Assembly (NCBI GenBank): GCA_016934515.1
Contig: JAFGSR010000066.1
Coordinates: 1-46,394, forward strand
DNA: 46,394 nt
Direction of reading: 5' to 3'
Source: Sedimentisphaerales bacterium
GTDB lineage: Bacteria; Planctomycetota; Phycisphaerae; Sedimentisphaerales; SM23-30
The stretch's first letter is position 1; each line of letters begins with the position of its first letter. The position numbers were made by a program, and so were the translations under genes. The notes under the pieces were generated by a model. That model saw only the letters and a list, made by a program, of their open reading frames with translations. It was not told the origin of the DNA and ran no database searches. Positions 16,687-25,541 of the stretch are shown here, piece by piece.

Positions 16687-19600
16687 TTACTTAGATGCAT
16701 CTTCGGTCCAGGCCACCGCTTCGGGCATATGTAACCAGGCCAAAGACGTATAAATCGGATAATTGCAGCTACATCCGCGGGAATAGTTCGGGGCGTTAAG
16801 TAAGCCTCCCGCCGGAACCAGATTGTTGGTACAGCCCGAGCGGATACCTCGGAAATAATTCTGCCTGCCAGTTGACAAATCAAAGTAAGAAGCGTGTGCG
16901 TCGCGCACCGTAACCAGAAACTCACCCGCTACCGCCCTACCGCAACCACGGGCGCCGCCCTTGGCCATGTCGGCATTCATGCCATGCCAAAAACGCCGGG
17001 GCATTTCTTTACCGGTCTGGGGATTGTACAGTTTGCCACCGTGAGTAACCATCAAATCACGAAGAAGGATGGGTGGTTCCGGCGGCGACCAGGGACTGGG
17101 CGGATCGTTGCAGGGAATATCCTTCTGCCATAACAATTCACCTGTTGCTCCAATGAACGCTCCAACCGTCTTGTCGTGGACAGTAATCAGAAGGATGTCT
17201 TGGTCTTGGCCGTAGGTGAGCTTGGAAGCCAGGGGCTGCTTGATTTTTTTCGCACTTTTTACTTCGAGCTCCTTGTCCCAGATAATTTCGCCATGATCAA
17301 CATCGAGGACAATCAGTTTGTACTTAGCTTCGGTAGTCTCTTTAGCGGAATCGCCTAGATAATCAATCACAAATACTTTTTCATTGCCCAATGCAAAGTT
17401 AAAGTTTCCCTTTTCAGATTCAATCTGCCAAAGCTTTTCATTGCTATGACGGTTCAAACCGATAAGATATTTTCCCGCCGCCCCAATAAAGCAATTATTC
17501 CAAATGCGCACCTGTCCCCACCGTGGGCGGTCCTTACCCGTAGATTCTTTCCCGTTCAATTCCCGGTCAGGTAAGACCTTGTCGCCCAATTCAACAGGTG
17601 TTTCAATTTGACTCAGTGTAGTGCCACTGGCGGGATCAAGCTTCAGGCATGTTGAGCCACAGTTGACATAAATCCCGTCTTTTACTGCCACATAATTATC
17701 GAATTTGTATCTTCGTTGGCTGGCTTTTAGCTCTTCCATTTCCGCAAGTTTTTTTTGCCAGAGAACCCGGCCGGTATAAATATCCACCGCATACAGTTCG
17801 GTTCCTATGGATATAAACATCCTGCCCTCGACAACCAATGGAGAAGGCCCCCGCCAATGGGTAAAATCCCATTCGGGAAAAATATTATCTGCCGTTCCGC
17901 CAAACCACAAAACTCCAAACGGGCCTTTTACTAACATATCACTCGAGGCAAAGGTGTTGCCGGCAGTAGCTGCTTCATGGGTCCAGTCCGACGAGCCGAC
18001 TAAACTGCCTTGGCGGGTCAGCAACGTGTAATACGATTGTTTTTTAACAACTGCCCTGTTTTCAGCATCGCCGAGTTTTGTTTGCTTGAACCAGGCGGCC
18101 AAACGTTTGTGCTCTGTCCCGCTCAAGGATAAACACGCCAGAGAGCCATAGGGTCGCATTACATCGAAAAGCTTTTCGGCAAAGACACCCTCAGGCTTGA
18201 AACCCGCCGACGATAAATCCTCTGAAACTATAAGGTTGGCCAGGTAGGAAGGCAACTGCGCCATTGATAATTCATCCGATAGTACATGAATGCGTGAGCC
18301 GTTAAGTCCCTGGACATCCAGTTGCTTCCGCGCCGCCATGACGACTTTTGCATTTTTTTCCAGGACAATGATATGCAAATCACTTTGGCGGGCCAGCTCT
18401 GCCACTAATCGGCCTGTCGCCCAGCCTAAGGCTATACAATAACCTTGTTTAACTTTCGTCAAATCGAAAATTTCTTTCGCTTTAGCAGCCCACTTAACAT
18501 TTTTTTCAGCAGCATGGTATTCCAGCTTGTATATTTTTGGCTGCATCTGCTTACCGCCGAAACAATAAAACGCCCCCTCTTTTGTTACCACAAAAAGCTT
18601 ATCGTCGGCTGTCAGCATCCGGTGAACAGTTCCCTCGATTTTTGCCCGCCAAGAGATCTTCGGCTGATCTGTCGCGGGGGAAATATCCACAGCCGCTACC
18701 AGATTTTCGCCGCTCGCGTACAGCCGAGAGCCTGATTTAATATGAACCTTCAGGTTGCTCTCTAATTGAAAGATTTTTTCAAAGGTCAGACTTTTCCAGG
18801 TGACTTCGGAAAAGCCATACAGTTTATCCTTTTTTTCTTCGTGCCCGGTTTTGTTGATGTCATAAGCAATAATTTTTTCATAACCCATACCCACCGGCCG
18901 ATAGGCTCGGTAATCACTACTGAGCTGTTCATTTACAGGTTCGGAGTAATACATAGCCTCGGCGGTAAAAATCGGTTCGCGAAAATCGCCTAATTCCTTA
19001 AAAATTTGGCCGGGATCAATCTGTAAACGCTTGCGGGTAGTCAGGTCGTAAACATCACCGCTTTGCAGGTAATACTTTCCCATCGCCGAAACATACCAGC
19101 ACCCCTTCTCCAATATCGCCCTGCCACCCCAGGCGGGTTTATATGGCTCGATTTGACCGGTCTTTCGGTCAAAGAAAATCGGCAGGGCTTTACCGTTGGG
19201 CACGATTAACTTATCCCCGGTAACTGTCAGATACCCCTGAGGTGACAGTCCCCCGTCCCTGGATCCGCCATGGTCGTTCAAGCCCTTTTTAATGAAGCCA
19301 CTTTCTTTATTTATCCAAATAACTTTACCCGTACGAGCATCGAGCGCGTAAACATAAACACCTTCGAAGGGGAAAATCCCTGCGGCAAAATAAACCACCC
19401 CCTCGACCAGCACCGGACCACCGCGCGCCGGCCAACGCGAAATCAAACGGGAATTACCCAGCAATTTGCGGGCCTCGATATCGGCCGGGCCGGCCTTGTA
19501 CTTCCACACTAATTCTCCCGTCTGAGCAGCAACACAATATAAATATCCGTCATCACAAACAAAATACACCTTGCCCTGTTCGGCTGCCGGGGCAAATCGC

Positions 19601-19947
19601 ACAGGTCCCTCAGTAAAATATTTCCATTTTATCCTGCCGCTTTCCGTATCGATTGCGGTGACGCTGTCATTGACCATTGAAGGCACGAACATGGTTTTTG
19701 CCAATACCACCGGTTCATAGGAACCGTCAAAGCACTGTCTCGGCTCACTGGGAAAAGCCGGTTGCGGCCGGGGCAGTTGCCTGCTCCATTGCAAATGCAA
19801 TTCTTTGGGTAACTCCGCCTCGGAGGTGCCACTTCGTTGAGCGTCATGACGCCACATCGGCCAATCGGCACCCGCTGACGTAGCTAAAAAACAGAAGCTG
19901 ATAATAAAGAAAGCAACAAACATAGATAACAATTTTCGATTGATCAT
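16687..19947 (-). CDS. Exported beta-propeller with embedded methyltransferase-like domain
   Basis: This 1086-residue protein has a signal peptide (MINRKLLSMFVAFFIISFCF, cleavage near GADWPMWR). The order is PQQ-like blades (about 30-480, with WPMWRHDAQRSGTSEAELP and AIDTESGRIKWKYF), a Rossmann segment like class I SAM methyltransferases (about 485-640: GYCIALGWATGRLVAELA, IIVLEKNAKVV, NLIVSEDLSSAGF), and a second propeller (about 650-1086). The glycine motif I is altered (GWATG). The C-terminus ends with a GCSC motif near residue 1059. SAM is not expected outside the cytoplasm, so catalysis is doubtful; a structural or other-ligand role is possible. The domain recurs in the next gene upstream. 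The function of the family is unknown. Confidence 0.8.
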   Translation of the reverse strand: MINRKLLSMFVAFFIISFCFLATSAGADWPMWRHDAQRSGTSEAELPKELHLQWSRQLPRPQPAFPSEPRQCFDGSYEPVVLAKTMFVPSMVNDSVTAIDTESGRIKWKYFTEGPVRFAPAAEQGKVYFVCDDGYLYCVAAQTGELVWKYKAGPADIEARKLLGNSRLISRWPARGGPVLVEGVVYFAAGIFPFEGVYVYALDARTGKVIWINKESGFIKKGLNDHGGSRDGGLSPQGYLTVTGDKLIVPNGKALPIFFDRKTGQIEPYKPAWGGRAILEKGCWYVSAMGKYYLQSGDVYDLTTRKRLQIDPGQIFKELGDFREPIFTAEAMYYSEPVNEQLSSDYRAYRPVGMGYEKIIAYDINKTGHEEKKDKLYGFSEVTWKSLTFEKIFQLESNLKVHIKSGSRLYASGENLVAAVDISPATDQPKISWRAKIEGTVHRMLTADDKLFVVTKEGAFYCFGGKQMQPKIYKLEYHAAEKNVKWAAKAKEIFDLTKVKQGYCIALGWATGRLVAELARQSDLHIIVLEKNAKVVMAARKQLDVQGLNGSRIHVLSDELSMAQLPSYLANLIVSEDLSSAGFKPEGVFAEKLFDVMRPYGSLACLSLSGTEHKRLAAWFKQTKLGDAENRAVVKKQSYYTLLTRQGSLVGSSDWTHEAATAGNTFASSDMLVKGPFGVLWFGGTADNIFPEWDFTHWRGPSPLVVEGRMFISIGTELYAVDIYTGRVLWQKKLAEMEELKASQRRYKFDNYVAVKDGIYVNCGSTCLKLDPASGTTLSQIETPVELGDKVLPDRELNGKESTGKDRPRWGQVRIWNNCFIGAAGKYLIGLNRHSNEKLWQIESEKGNFNFALGNEKVFVIDYLGDSAKETTEAKYKLIVLDVDHGEIIWDKELEVKSAKKIKQPLASKLTYGQDQDILLITVHDKTVGAFIGATGELLWQKDIPCNDPPSPWSPPEPPILLRDLMVTHGGKLYNPQTGKEMPRRFWHGMNADMAKGGARGCGRAVAGEFLVTVRDAHASYFDLSTGRQNYFRGIRSGCTNNLVPAGGLLNAPNYSRGCSCNYPIYTSLAWLHMPEAVAWTEDASK

Positions 19948-20050
19948 TAGCTTAATTCCGTCAGGTTTGCCATTTTTTCCAAAGCCAATTTCATAATAAA
20001 AATGTTTTAACGGTAACGTTTCAGGGTATCAATAAGTCAGTCGAAGTTTT

Positions 20051-22906
20051 TCACTCAGAAGACACAGGCTTAAAGGCAATAGAAGTTTGCAACCAGCCCC
20101 CACATGAGCAGCCGCCGCCGCCTTCGGGTGACAAAATCAGTCCGTTGGCAGGAATACAACTTAGCCAGCAACTTGGCCTCAATTTGGTCCAGACCGTGGT
20201 TTTGCCACTGTTGACATTCCACATGGCGATTTGCCTTGCGGATCCCCGATATACCAACGCATCAATCATAGCAGCACGAGTGGCACATCCCGAACGATCG
20301 CCCATTTTATTGGTAATTTCCTTGCCGGTACCAAGATCATAACCACAAGGTTCTACATAAATGGCATTATTTACTATGGCGGGGTGCTGTATGTGACCGC
20401 TGTGGTCACCGGAAACCCATTTATGTGAAGCTTCCCAGAGCCGCTCGCCTTTTTCAGCATCATACCCAAACAAATAGTAGATACCTTTGAGCGAGGTAGT
20501 CAGAATATATTTATTGGCGGCATACTGGCCGTAATAAACAATACCGTCTGGGGTATCAACAGGAGTCTCCCAGAGCAGCTTTCCGGTTTCCGCATTAAGG
20601 GCAACAATAAATTGATCCTGCCACATTTCGGCAGACCCCAGCCTGCCGGTAGGTTGCTTTTTAACCGAGGCATTGCGCGATTCGACAAAATAAATCCGGT
20701 TAGCGCCAATGGTGATTGTGGTGTTTACGATCACTCCCTTTTCATAGATCCAAAGTTTTTTGCCGGTTTTCTTGTCACAGACAAAAAGATTGTCACTGCA
20801 AACTTTAAAAGTTACCGGCCCGCTCTGGGCGTCGTACCACCCGGCTGAACCACCGCCCCAGAAATTAGAATATATTGAGCCTTCCTTTGTGCTGGAGCCG
20901 TAAATCTTGTCACTGACGCTAGCAACATAACCCCAGTCATAATCGAAATCCTCGGATTGATCGATAAGATCATAAGAGGTCACCAACTGACCACTGCCCG
21001 CCTCGAGCTTCCAACACTTATCTTTAACAGCCACATAAAGATAATCATCATCGGCACACCAGTTGCTCGCGTCACGAGGCAGATTCACCCGGCGGAGGTC
21101 CGGAATTTCCAACTGCCACAAAATCGCACCGTTATAAGCGTCCATGGCAATCATCCGGTTCAGACCCTGATGAAATAATCTGCCGTTAATAGAAAGCGGT
21201 GCCGGCATTCGTGGATTCCGGTCGATTCCGGCGTCGGCACCCGGCCGACCAAGCCATTGAACCTGCAGACCGGTAGTTGCCGTAACTCCAGAAAGTGATT
21301 CATTACTCTGAGCGGAGTTGTCCGGATCGGCATACTGATGCGACCAGCGGCCCGCCCCAGCCAATGACTCACTGCGAACCAGCATGGCCCAGGTACCTTC
21401 CCGGTCGTCGGTAAGTTTGAAATCCTGTCCGGTTTGCTTGAGCCAGCTATTCAATTTCGACTTGTCAATTTTCTTAGACATCCCCGGGGTTTGCCCCAGC
21501 AGCGCAACCCCCCCGCCTGGACATAAGACTCGATAAAGTTCGCTCGCGGTTCCGGAACACTGCCCGGTATCCATCAACGAATCCGATACGATAAGATTCG
21601 CAAAATAACTGGTAAAGGGCAGCTTTTCCATGGATTCAACCTGGCGAGCAGTTACCCGGATTCCATAGATTTTAGCCTTTTTCAAATTATTCACCGCCTT
21701 ATGGATAGCCTCTTGATCACTGTCGCAAACAATAATGCTCAGGTCGGTCAGTTTGGCTAGTTCGTATGCGAGTTGGCCTTCGGCACAGCCCAGCACCAGG
21801 CAGTAACCGCGGGCAATACCGGTTTTCTCTACAATATACTTCGCCGCCTGTGCATATCGGCTGGCGGTAATTGAACCACTATAGGGTGAAGGAATCTCCG
21901 GAAAAGCAGGTTTGCGATAATGGAAATTTGTCGGCATTTCAAAAACTCGTGTAGAATTCTGCTTACTCCCAGTCTTGGTGAAAATTTGATATTTATAAAC
22001 AGTATCCTTAGCCAGGTCCGTCAGCGTAACCTGATGGAACTTTTTGGGCTCGGATTCAACAATCTGATCCTTAAGTTCATCCCCCTGGCCATATTTCAAA
22101 ACGGAAGGGGTTTTTGTTTCCGTCTGCCAAAAAACATTAACAGAATCCGGTGAGGCAAACTGGGCATAAGGCCCCAGCTTAAGCTTAATCACCTGGGGGT
22201 AATTAACCTTTCGTACCTGGTAATTTTTCTTAATCTGATCCTCCGGCAGAACTTTGTCATAGAGAACGACTTTGCTGAGCTGGCCGCTCATGCGGAAAAA
22301 CTCATTATCGTCGCGATAGGAACCAATTTCCAGAAAAGCTTTGGGCGGATAATCAATTGGCCCGTTTTGATCGGTGGAAGAATTTTCGAATTGGCCGTTG
22401 ATATAAATTTTCATGGTTTGCCCGTCATAGGTACCCACAACATGATACCAGCGATCTTTTTCATAAGGCGTGGTGCAGGGCATATAGGTCAACTTGCCGG
22501 CAGTAGAAACAGCAAAGCTGAAATGGGTACTGTTATATCCCAGTATCCACCCTTTTTCATAAGAACCGTTATCCTGGAAATAACCCAATATGCCGCCATA
22601 AGTTAAGGGGGACTTGATTTTTACCCAGGCCTCTACGGAAATCAACTTCTGGGGCAAATCATCGGCTGTAACCCCGGGAACATTAATGCTGGTGGCCCCG
22701 TCAAACACAATCGCTTCGCCAGGCTCACCAGCCATATGGTATTTGCCCGTAATGTGCCCCCTGAATGCAGCTTTGTCAGCATTAACGGAATCATTTTTAA
22801 TATGGTCCCGATCAAATATCCACTGAGCTACCGGTGCAACCTGGGCATGAGCGGACAACGTAAACAACACAACCGGTAATAAAAGAATTGTTGACTTTCG
22901 GATCAT
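20051..22906 (-). CDS. Exported LamG + methyltransferase-like + beta-propeller protein
   Basis: This ~951-residue protein is predicted to be exported (MIRKSTILLLPVVLFTLSAH). A LamG/concanavalin-like domain (about 20-225: VSVEAWVKIKSPLTYGGIL, WYHVVGTYDGQTMKIYINGQ) suggests glycan or surface binding. A fibronectin-III-like segment follows (about 250-335). A methyltransferase-like Rossmann domain (about 355-520: GYCLVLGCAEGQLAYELA, IIVCDSDQEAI, NLIVSDSLMDTG) precedes a PQQ-like propeller (about 535-951: AMDAYNGAILWQLEI, ALNAETGKLLWETPV). A GGCSCGG motif near the C-terminus matches the GCSC of the neighbour. I start at 22906 because GGAG lies 8 bp before this ATG; an in-frame start at 22939 has no site. 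It is first in a three-gene minus-strand run. Confidence 0.8.
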   Translation of the reverse strand: MIRKSTILLLPVVLFTLSAHAQVAPVAQWIFDRDHIKNDSVNADKAAFRGHITGKYHMAGEPGEAIVFDGATSINVPGVTADDLPQKLISVEAWVKIKSPLTYGGILGYFQDNGSYEKGWILGYNSTHFSFAVSTAGKLTYMPCTTPYEKDRWYHVVGTYDGQTMKIYINGQFENSSTDQNGPIDYPPKAFLEIGSYRDDNEFFRMSGQLSKVVLYDKVLPEDQIKKNYQVRKVNYPQVIKLKLGPYAQFASPDSVNVFWQTETKTPSVLKYGQGDELKDQIVESEPKKFHQVTLTDLAKDTVYKYQIFTKTGSKQNSTRVFEMPTNFHYRKPAFPEIPSPYSGSITASRYAQAAKYIVEKTGIARGYCLVLGCAEGQLAYELAKLTDLSIIVCDSDQEAIHKAVNNLKKAKIYGIRVTARQVESMEKLPFTSYFANLIVSDSLMDTGQCSGTASELYRVLCPGGGVALLGQTPGMSKKIDKSKLNSWLKQTGQDFKLTDDREGTWAMLVRSESLAGAGRWSHQYADPDNSAQSNESLSGVTATTGLQVQWLGRPGADAGIDRNPRMPAPLSINGRLFHQGLNRMIAMDAYNGAILWQLEIPDLRRVNLPRDASNWCADDDYLYVAVKDKCWKLEAGSGQLVTSYDLIDQSEDFDYDWGYVASVSDKIYGSSTKEGSIYSNFWGGGSAGWYDAQSGPVTFKVCSDNLFVCDKKTGKKLWIYEKGVIVNTTITIGANRIYFVESRNASVKKQPTGRLGSAEMWQDQFIVALNAETGKLLWETPVDTPDGIVYYGQYAANKYILTTSLKGIYYLFGYDAEKGERLWEASHKWVSGDHSGHIQHPAIVNNAIYVEPCGYDLGTGKEITNKMGDRSGCATRAAMIDALVYRGSARQIAMWNVNSGKTTVWTKLRPSCWLSCIPANGLILSPEGGGGCSCGGWLQTSIAFKPVSSE

Positions 22907-23141
22907 GGACGTGTCTCCTGTTACTAAAATCCTAACCAAGTCATTTTACCCCCACAGTTTACGACAAGTTTACATAAAAGGCAAACAGCTTGATTTCGCC
23001 GAAGCCCGAATGTTATAAAACATTGCCTTACAGCATTTTAAGGCGGCAAATATTCGATAACAATTGTTTTTTCTGCTGCCCAGGATTTTTGGGCTGGGGC
23101 AGGTTCATATCCGCGGCAACCTTATTTTTAAAAACATAGAA

Positions 23142-23166
23142 AAAGAGCCGTTCAAAGCGGCTCTTT
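23142..23166 (-). terminator. Rho-independent terminator
   Basis: The arms AAAGAGCCG and CGGCTCTTT pair perfectly around a 7-base loop. Read on the minus strand the hairpin runs into TTTTTC. It lies about 80 bp past the stop of the dockerin-like relic and probably served the gene that the relic came from. Confidence 0.7.
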
Positions 23167-23248
23167 GTAATCTCAGTTTGTGAAATTAAGGGCGTCTCAG
23201 ACTAATAGCAGGAATCATCGTTCCGGAAGATAAACTACCGCTCAGTTT

Positions 23249-23368
23249 TCATTCGACCAGATTTACGCAATCGGTCAGATCAGGATAGGTGCAATCGAGG
23301 AACTCATTCGCAAATTTCAGTAGGTCCGGGAAATCGACGTTACCGTTCTTGTTGAAATCGGCCTCTAA
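23249..23368 (-). pseudogene. Relic of a dockerin-like C-terminal tail
   Basis: Read on the minus strand, 39 codons up to a TGA encode a tail with the EF-hand-like core DFNKNGNVDFPDLLKFANEF followed by LDCTYPDLTDC. The pattern Dx(D/N)xxGxVDFxDLxxFA is the dockerin type I / EF-hand tail common on secreted planctomycete proteins. A stop codon lies directly before it in frame and no larger gene precedes it, so this is the surviving end of a lost gene. Its terminator is still present downstream. Confidence 0.7.
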
Positions 23369-23393
23369 TTATAGATTTTTTTTAATTTTTGTC

Positions 23394-23422
23394 TTGCCAT
23401 AATTGCTAAGTATCAATAGTAT
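23394..23422 (+). promoter_or_regulatory. Sigma-70-type promoter of tRNA-Asp
   Basis: TTGCCA (23394-23399) and TAGTAT (23417-23422) are separated by 17 bp, close to consensus. The box lies 57 bp upstream of the tRNA-Asp 5' end on the same strand. Confidence 0.6.
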
Positions 23423-23478
23423 ATCCGCCTGTAACAGCAGGGTAATCTGAGATTAATCGGGTCCCCTGCCTTGAGTTT

Positions 23479-23552
23479 GAGGCCGTAGCTCAATTGGTTA
23501 GAGTATCGGACTGTCGATCCGAGGGTTGCGGGTTCGAGTCCCGTCGGCCTCG
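23479..23552 (+). tRNA. tRNA-Asp(GTC)
   Basis: A complete cloverleaf is visible. The acceptor arms GAGGCCG and CGGCCTC pair fully, with discriminator G. The D arm is GCTC/GAGT, the anticodon stem TCGGA/TCCGA encloses the loop CTGTCGA (anticodon GTC), and the T arm is GCGGG/CCCGT with loop TTCGAGT. CCA is not encoded. A promoter lies upstream and a terminator 15 bp downstream, so it is a single-gene unit. Confidence 0.95.
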
Positions 23553-23566
23553 TTTTATAAAGCATT

Positions 23567-23598
23567 AGCCGGTAAGCATTTATGCCTGCCGGCTTTTT
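23567..23598 (+). terminator. Terminator of tRNA-Asp
   Basis: AGCCGG (23567-23572) pairs with CCGGCT (23589-23594) around an inner GCAT/ATGC stem, and the hairpin ends in a run of T (23594-23598). It is placed directly after the tRNA gene. Confidence 0.75.
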
Positions 23599-24044
23599 CT
23601 TTATCCCGTCTTCGCTTTACCCAATCTTAAATTCCCCCCCACTACTATTCAGGCCTTAGCTGCGGTTAAGGTAGAGAGATTATGACGACTTTTATGATTA
23701 TTACCTACTACAGCGCTAAATCAGCCCGGACGCCTCTTAATTTGACTTTCTTTTCGCCAAAACGTTAATTTCAACGAATCCGCACGTGTCCAGGACCTTG
23801 ACCTCGAATTTTCAGTGGTAAAAATATTGAAAAACCAACCAGATGGGCAAAAAAATAACTATCTACACCCCCTCAGGCAATATTTATCGGTTCAAAAAGA
23901 AAAACTATGCCAAAAAAACCTGCCCGAAAAACAGACACCAATCCCAAACCAGTTCAACATATCTATTCGCCGAACTGACCAAACACCGCCGACATTCACT
24001 AAAGGCAGCAAAAAAATCACTACCGCACCGGCCTAAAAGAGAAA
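23599..24044. other. Intergenic region, no supported gene
   Basis: A 93-codon frame opens at 23843 on the plus strand and gives a very Lys/Arg/His-rich product, but it lacks a ribosome binding site, has no recognised domain and runs into the terminator and antisense of the desulforedoxin-like gene. I see nothing else in this stretch. Confidence 0.5.
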
Positions 24045-24060
24045 ATCCGCAACCGCGGAT
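24045..24060 (-). terminator. Terminator of the desulforedoxin-like gene
   Basis: ATCCGC and GCGGAT pair around a 4-base loop. On the minus strand the hairpin is followed by a T-rich tail (TTTTCTCTTTT). The hairpin touches the stop codon of the gene at 24060-24269. Confidence 0.5.
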
Positions 24061-24269
24061 CAAAAAAGAGCTTCAGTTTCTACATATTCTTCATGGCTAC
24101 AAATCTGGGCTGTATAGTCAATGATTTCAGTCTTAACTGAACTGGCTCGAGAATCCATCTGACATCTCATGGGCATACCGCAACAAACCACTTCATCAGA
24201 ACCTGGTGAGAGAATTTCAATGGTTTTGCTGCACAATACACATTTTAACACCTTGCGACTCTCTTCCAT
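24060..24269 (-). CDS. Small desulforedoxin-like iron protein
   Basis: This 69-residue protein matches the desulforedoxin / desulfoferrodoxin N-terminal fold: LKCVLCSKTIEILSPG followed by DEVVCCGMPM, giving four cysteines as CxxC and CC for one Fe(Cys)4 centre. The C-terminal half is short and lacks the superoxide-reductase iron domain (no HxxxH or CxxH pattern), so it is an electron-transfer or redox-sensor type and not a full superoxide reductase. The ATG at 24269 has AAAGGA 6 bp upstream; the frame could open earlier at a TTG. It lies downstream of the citrate-synthase-like pair on the same strand, but a hairpin at 24394-24425 separates them. It suggests an anaerobic or microaerobic lifestyle. 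Confidence 0.75.
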   Translation of the reverse strand: MEESRKVLKCVLCSKTIEILSPGSDEVVCCGMPMRCQMDSRASSVKTEIIDYTAQICSHEEYVETEALF

Positions 24270-24393
24270 TTTGATTCCTTTCAAATAAAAAAAGAATACC
24301 GTACATCCTTATACAAATGGACATGCGGAAAACCAGCAATAAATTTACATTAAACCTTCCGCAGAAACGCAGAATAGTAAAAAGCAAATGCTG

Positions 24394-24425
24394 TTATGGG
24401 CCTGGCGCTCAGGCCAGACCCATAA
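24394..24425 (-). terminator. Probable terminator of the citrate-synthase-like operon
   Basis: TTATGGG/CCCATAA and CTGGC/GCCAG form a 12-bp stem with one mismatch and a 6-base loop. It starts 28 bp after the stop of the second gene; a T-rich stretch (TTTGCTTTTTAC) follows a few bases later on the minus strand. The spacing to the T run is longer than ideal. Confidence 0.5.
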
Positions 24426-24452
24426 TGGTCGCTCATTTTGTTTAACACCGAT

Positions 24453-25541
24453 TTATTTGGCTTTCATCTGTTCGGAAGTTTTGGAACAGCTTTCCGGTGC
24501 GATAGATTCAATTTTGGACGATGACTTTTTAACATCCTTGCCTTTTTTGAACGCCGTCTTGGGGACTTCAATTTCCTCAACAATGGCCCAACCCGTGCCG
24601 ACCATCTTCTGTTTTTCATCGAAGGCCTTTTTCCACTCTTCCGGGGTCAAACAACGTGTCGGCTTGGCAGTCTTGGCCCGTTCTTCCAGAGACGGTACCG
24701 GTCGATCCGCAGGACCGTCGTACCATTCCTTCGGGGTAAGAACCTCACCCAGACGCTGATAACTTTCCCTTTCGTTTTCCTCACAATAGTGAGAACCGGA
24801 CGCAAAGGCTCGACAAACCGCCATGACCGCCCAGGTGGCCTCCGGTGAAAAATCCATATCCAGCATAATCGCTCCGGTCGCACCGAGCATATCGACATCA
24901 ACTGGCGTAGAACTGGCTTTTTGTGCCGCGGCTGCTACCGCCTTCAACATATCCGTGTATTTGCCTGACACACCCAGTTTCTCCGCACGGGCAATCATGT
25001 TTTTGGCCGACGGATCTTTCAGCATCAAGTCAGAAACTCCCAACGCTTCATCTTTCAGGTTTTCCCTGACCAGCAGCTCTGCCGCCTGCGCGGTGCTCAT
25101 GCCGTCCTTTGCAACCTTATCCAGATATTTGTTCATCATGTTCCCAAATGCCGAAAAAGCACCAAATGCATGACCATACGCCAGAATCGACGCCCCAGCT
25201 GCCTGAGTCAGCAGATTTTTGCCCTGAGCCACTACTCTCGCCATTACTGCCGGACCCGAAAGGCCGTCTTCCAGACCCATTACCATAATGTAATTGAGCA
25301 TCTGAACTTCTTCCAACGTCGGAATTCGTGCCTGGAAATCAATAAATATCATATCCAGCAATCCATATCCCGCTTCCACCAACTCGGTGGTATCATAACC
25401 GCGAGATACGATCCGGTGCACATTCTTGTATGCAACCTCCGAAACCCACTGAAAACCGGCACGCTTCTTATCCGGGGGAACGGTGCCCCATTCTCTGGTG
25501 TGGTAGTTGTATGGTAATCTGCTATCGTTTAAAGTACCCAT
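24453..25541 (-). CDS. Citrate synthase/citryl-CoA lyase-fold protein, subunit 2
   Basis: This 362-residue protein has the helical core of the citrate synthase superfamily (about 50-300: TTELVEAGYGLLDMIFIDFQ, LEDGLSGPAVMARVVAQGK, ASILAYGHAFGAFSAFGNMM, GPADRPVPSLEER). By eye alignment to the upstream paralogue and ATP-citrate lyase, the first catalytic His is Phe here (GHAFGAF) and the GHR His is absent, but an Asp is kept in VDVDMLGATG. A Lys/Ser-rich tail follows residue 325. The first codons overlap the upstream gene by 13 bp, so the two products are probably made in equal amounts and form a heteromer. Canonical citrate synthase activity is doubtful. The substrate is unknown; a CoA-thioester condensing or cleaving role is inferred from the fold. 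Confidence 0.65.
   Translation of the reverse strand: MGTLNDSRLPYNYHTREWGTVPPDKKRAGFQWVSEVAYKNVHRIVSRGYDTTELVEAGYGLLDMIFIDFQARIPTLEEVQMLNYIMVMGLEDGLSGPAVMARVVAQGKNLLTQAAGASILAYGHAFGAFSAFGNMMNKYLDKVAKDGMSTAQAAELLVRENLKDEALGVSDLMLKDPSAKNMIARAEKLGVSGKYTDMLKAVAAAAQKASSTPVDVDMLGATGAIMLDMDFSPEATWAVMAVCRAFASGSHYCEENERESYQRLGEVLTPKEWYDGPADRPVPSLEERAKTAKPTRCLTPEEWKKAFDEKQKMVGTGWAIVEEIEVPKTAFKKGKDVKKSSSKIESIAPESCSKTSEQMKAK

Larger units (their letters stand above)
22907..23478. other. Intergenic region with dockerin-tail relic
   Basis: Between the propeller cluster and tRNA-Asp there is no intact gene. The stretch contains a minus-strand terminator (23142-23166), a 39-codon relic of a dockerin-like tail (23249-23368) and the tRNA promoter (23394-23422). 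The first ~200 bp are AT-rich and should hold the promoter of the propeller cluster, but I see no good consensus. Confidence 0.55.

Noticed and set aside
23843-24124. Plus-strand frame for a basic 93-residue protein
   Set aside because: No ribosome site, no family resemblance, and it is antisense to the desulforedoxin-like gene and its terminator.
24060-24269. Superoxide reductase annotation
   Set aside because: Only the desulforedoxin-type domain is present; the catalytic iron-binding domain is missing.
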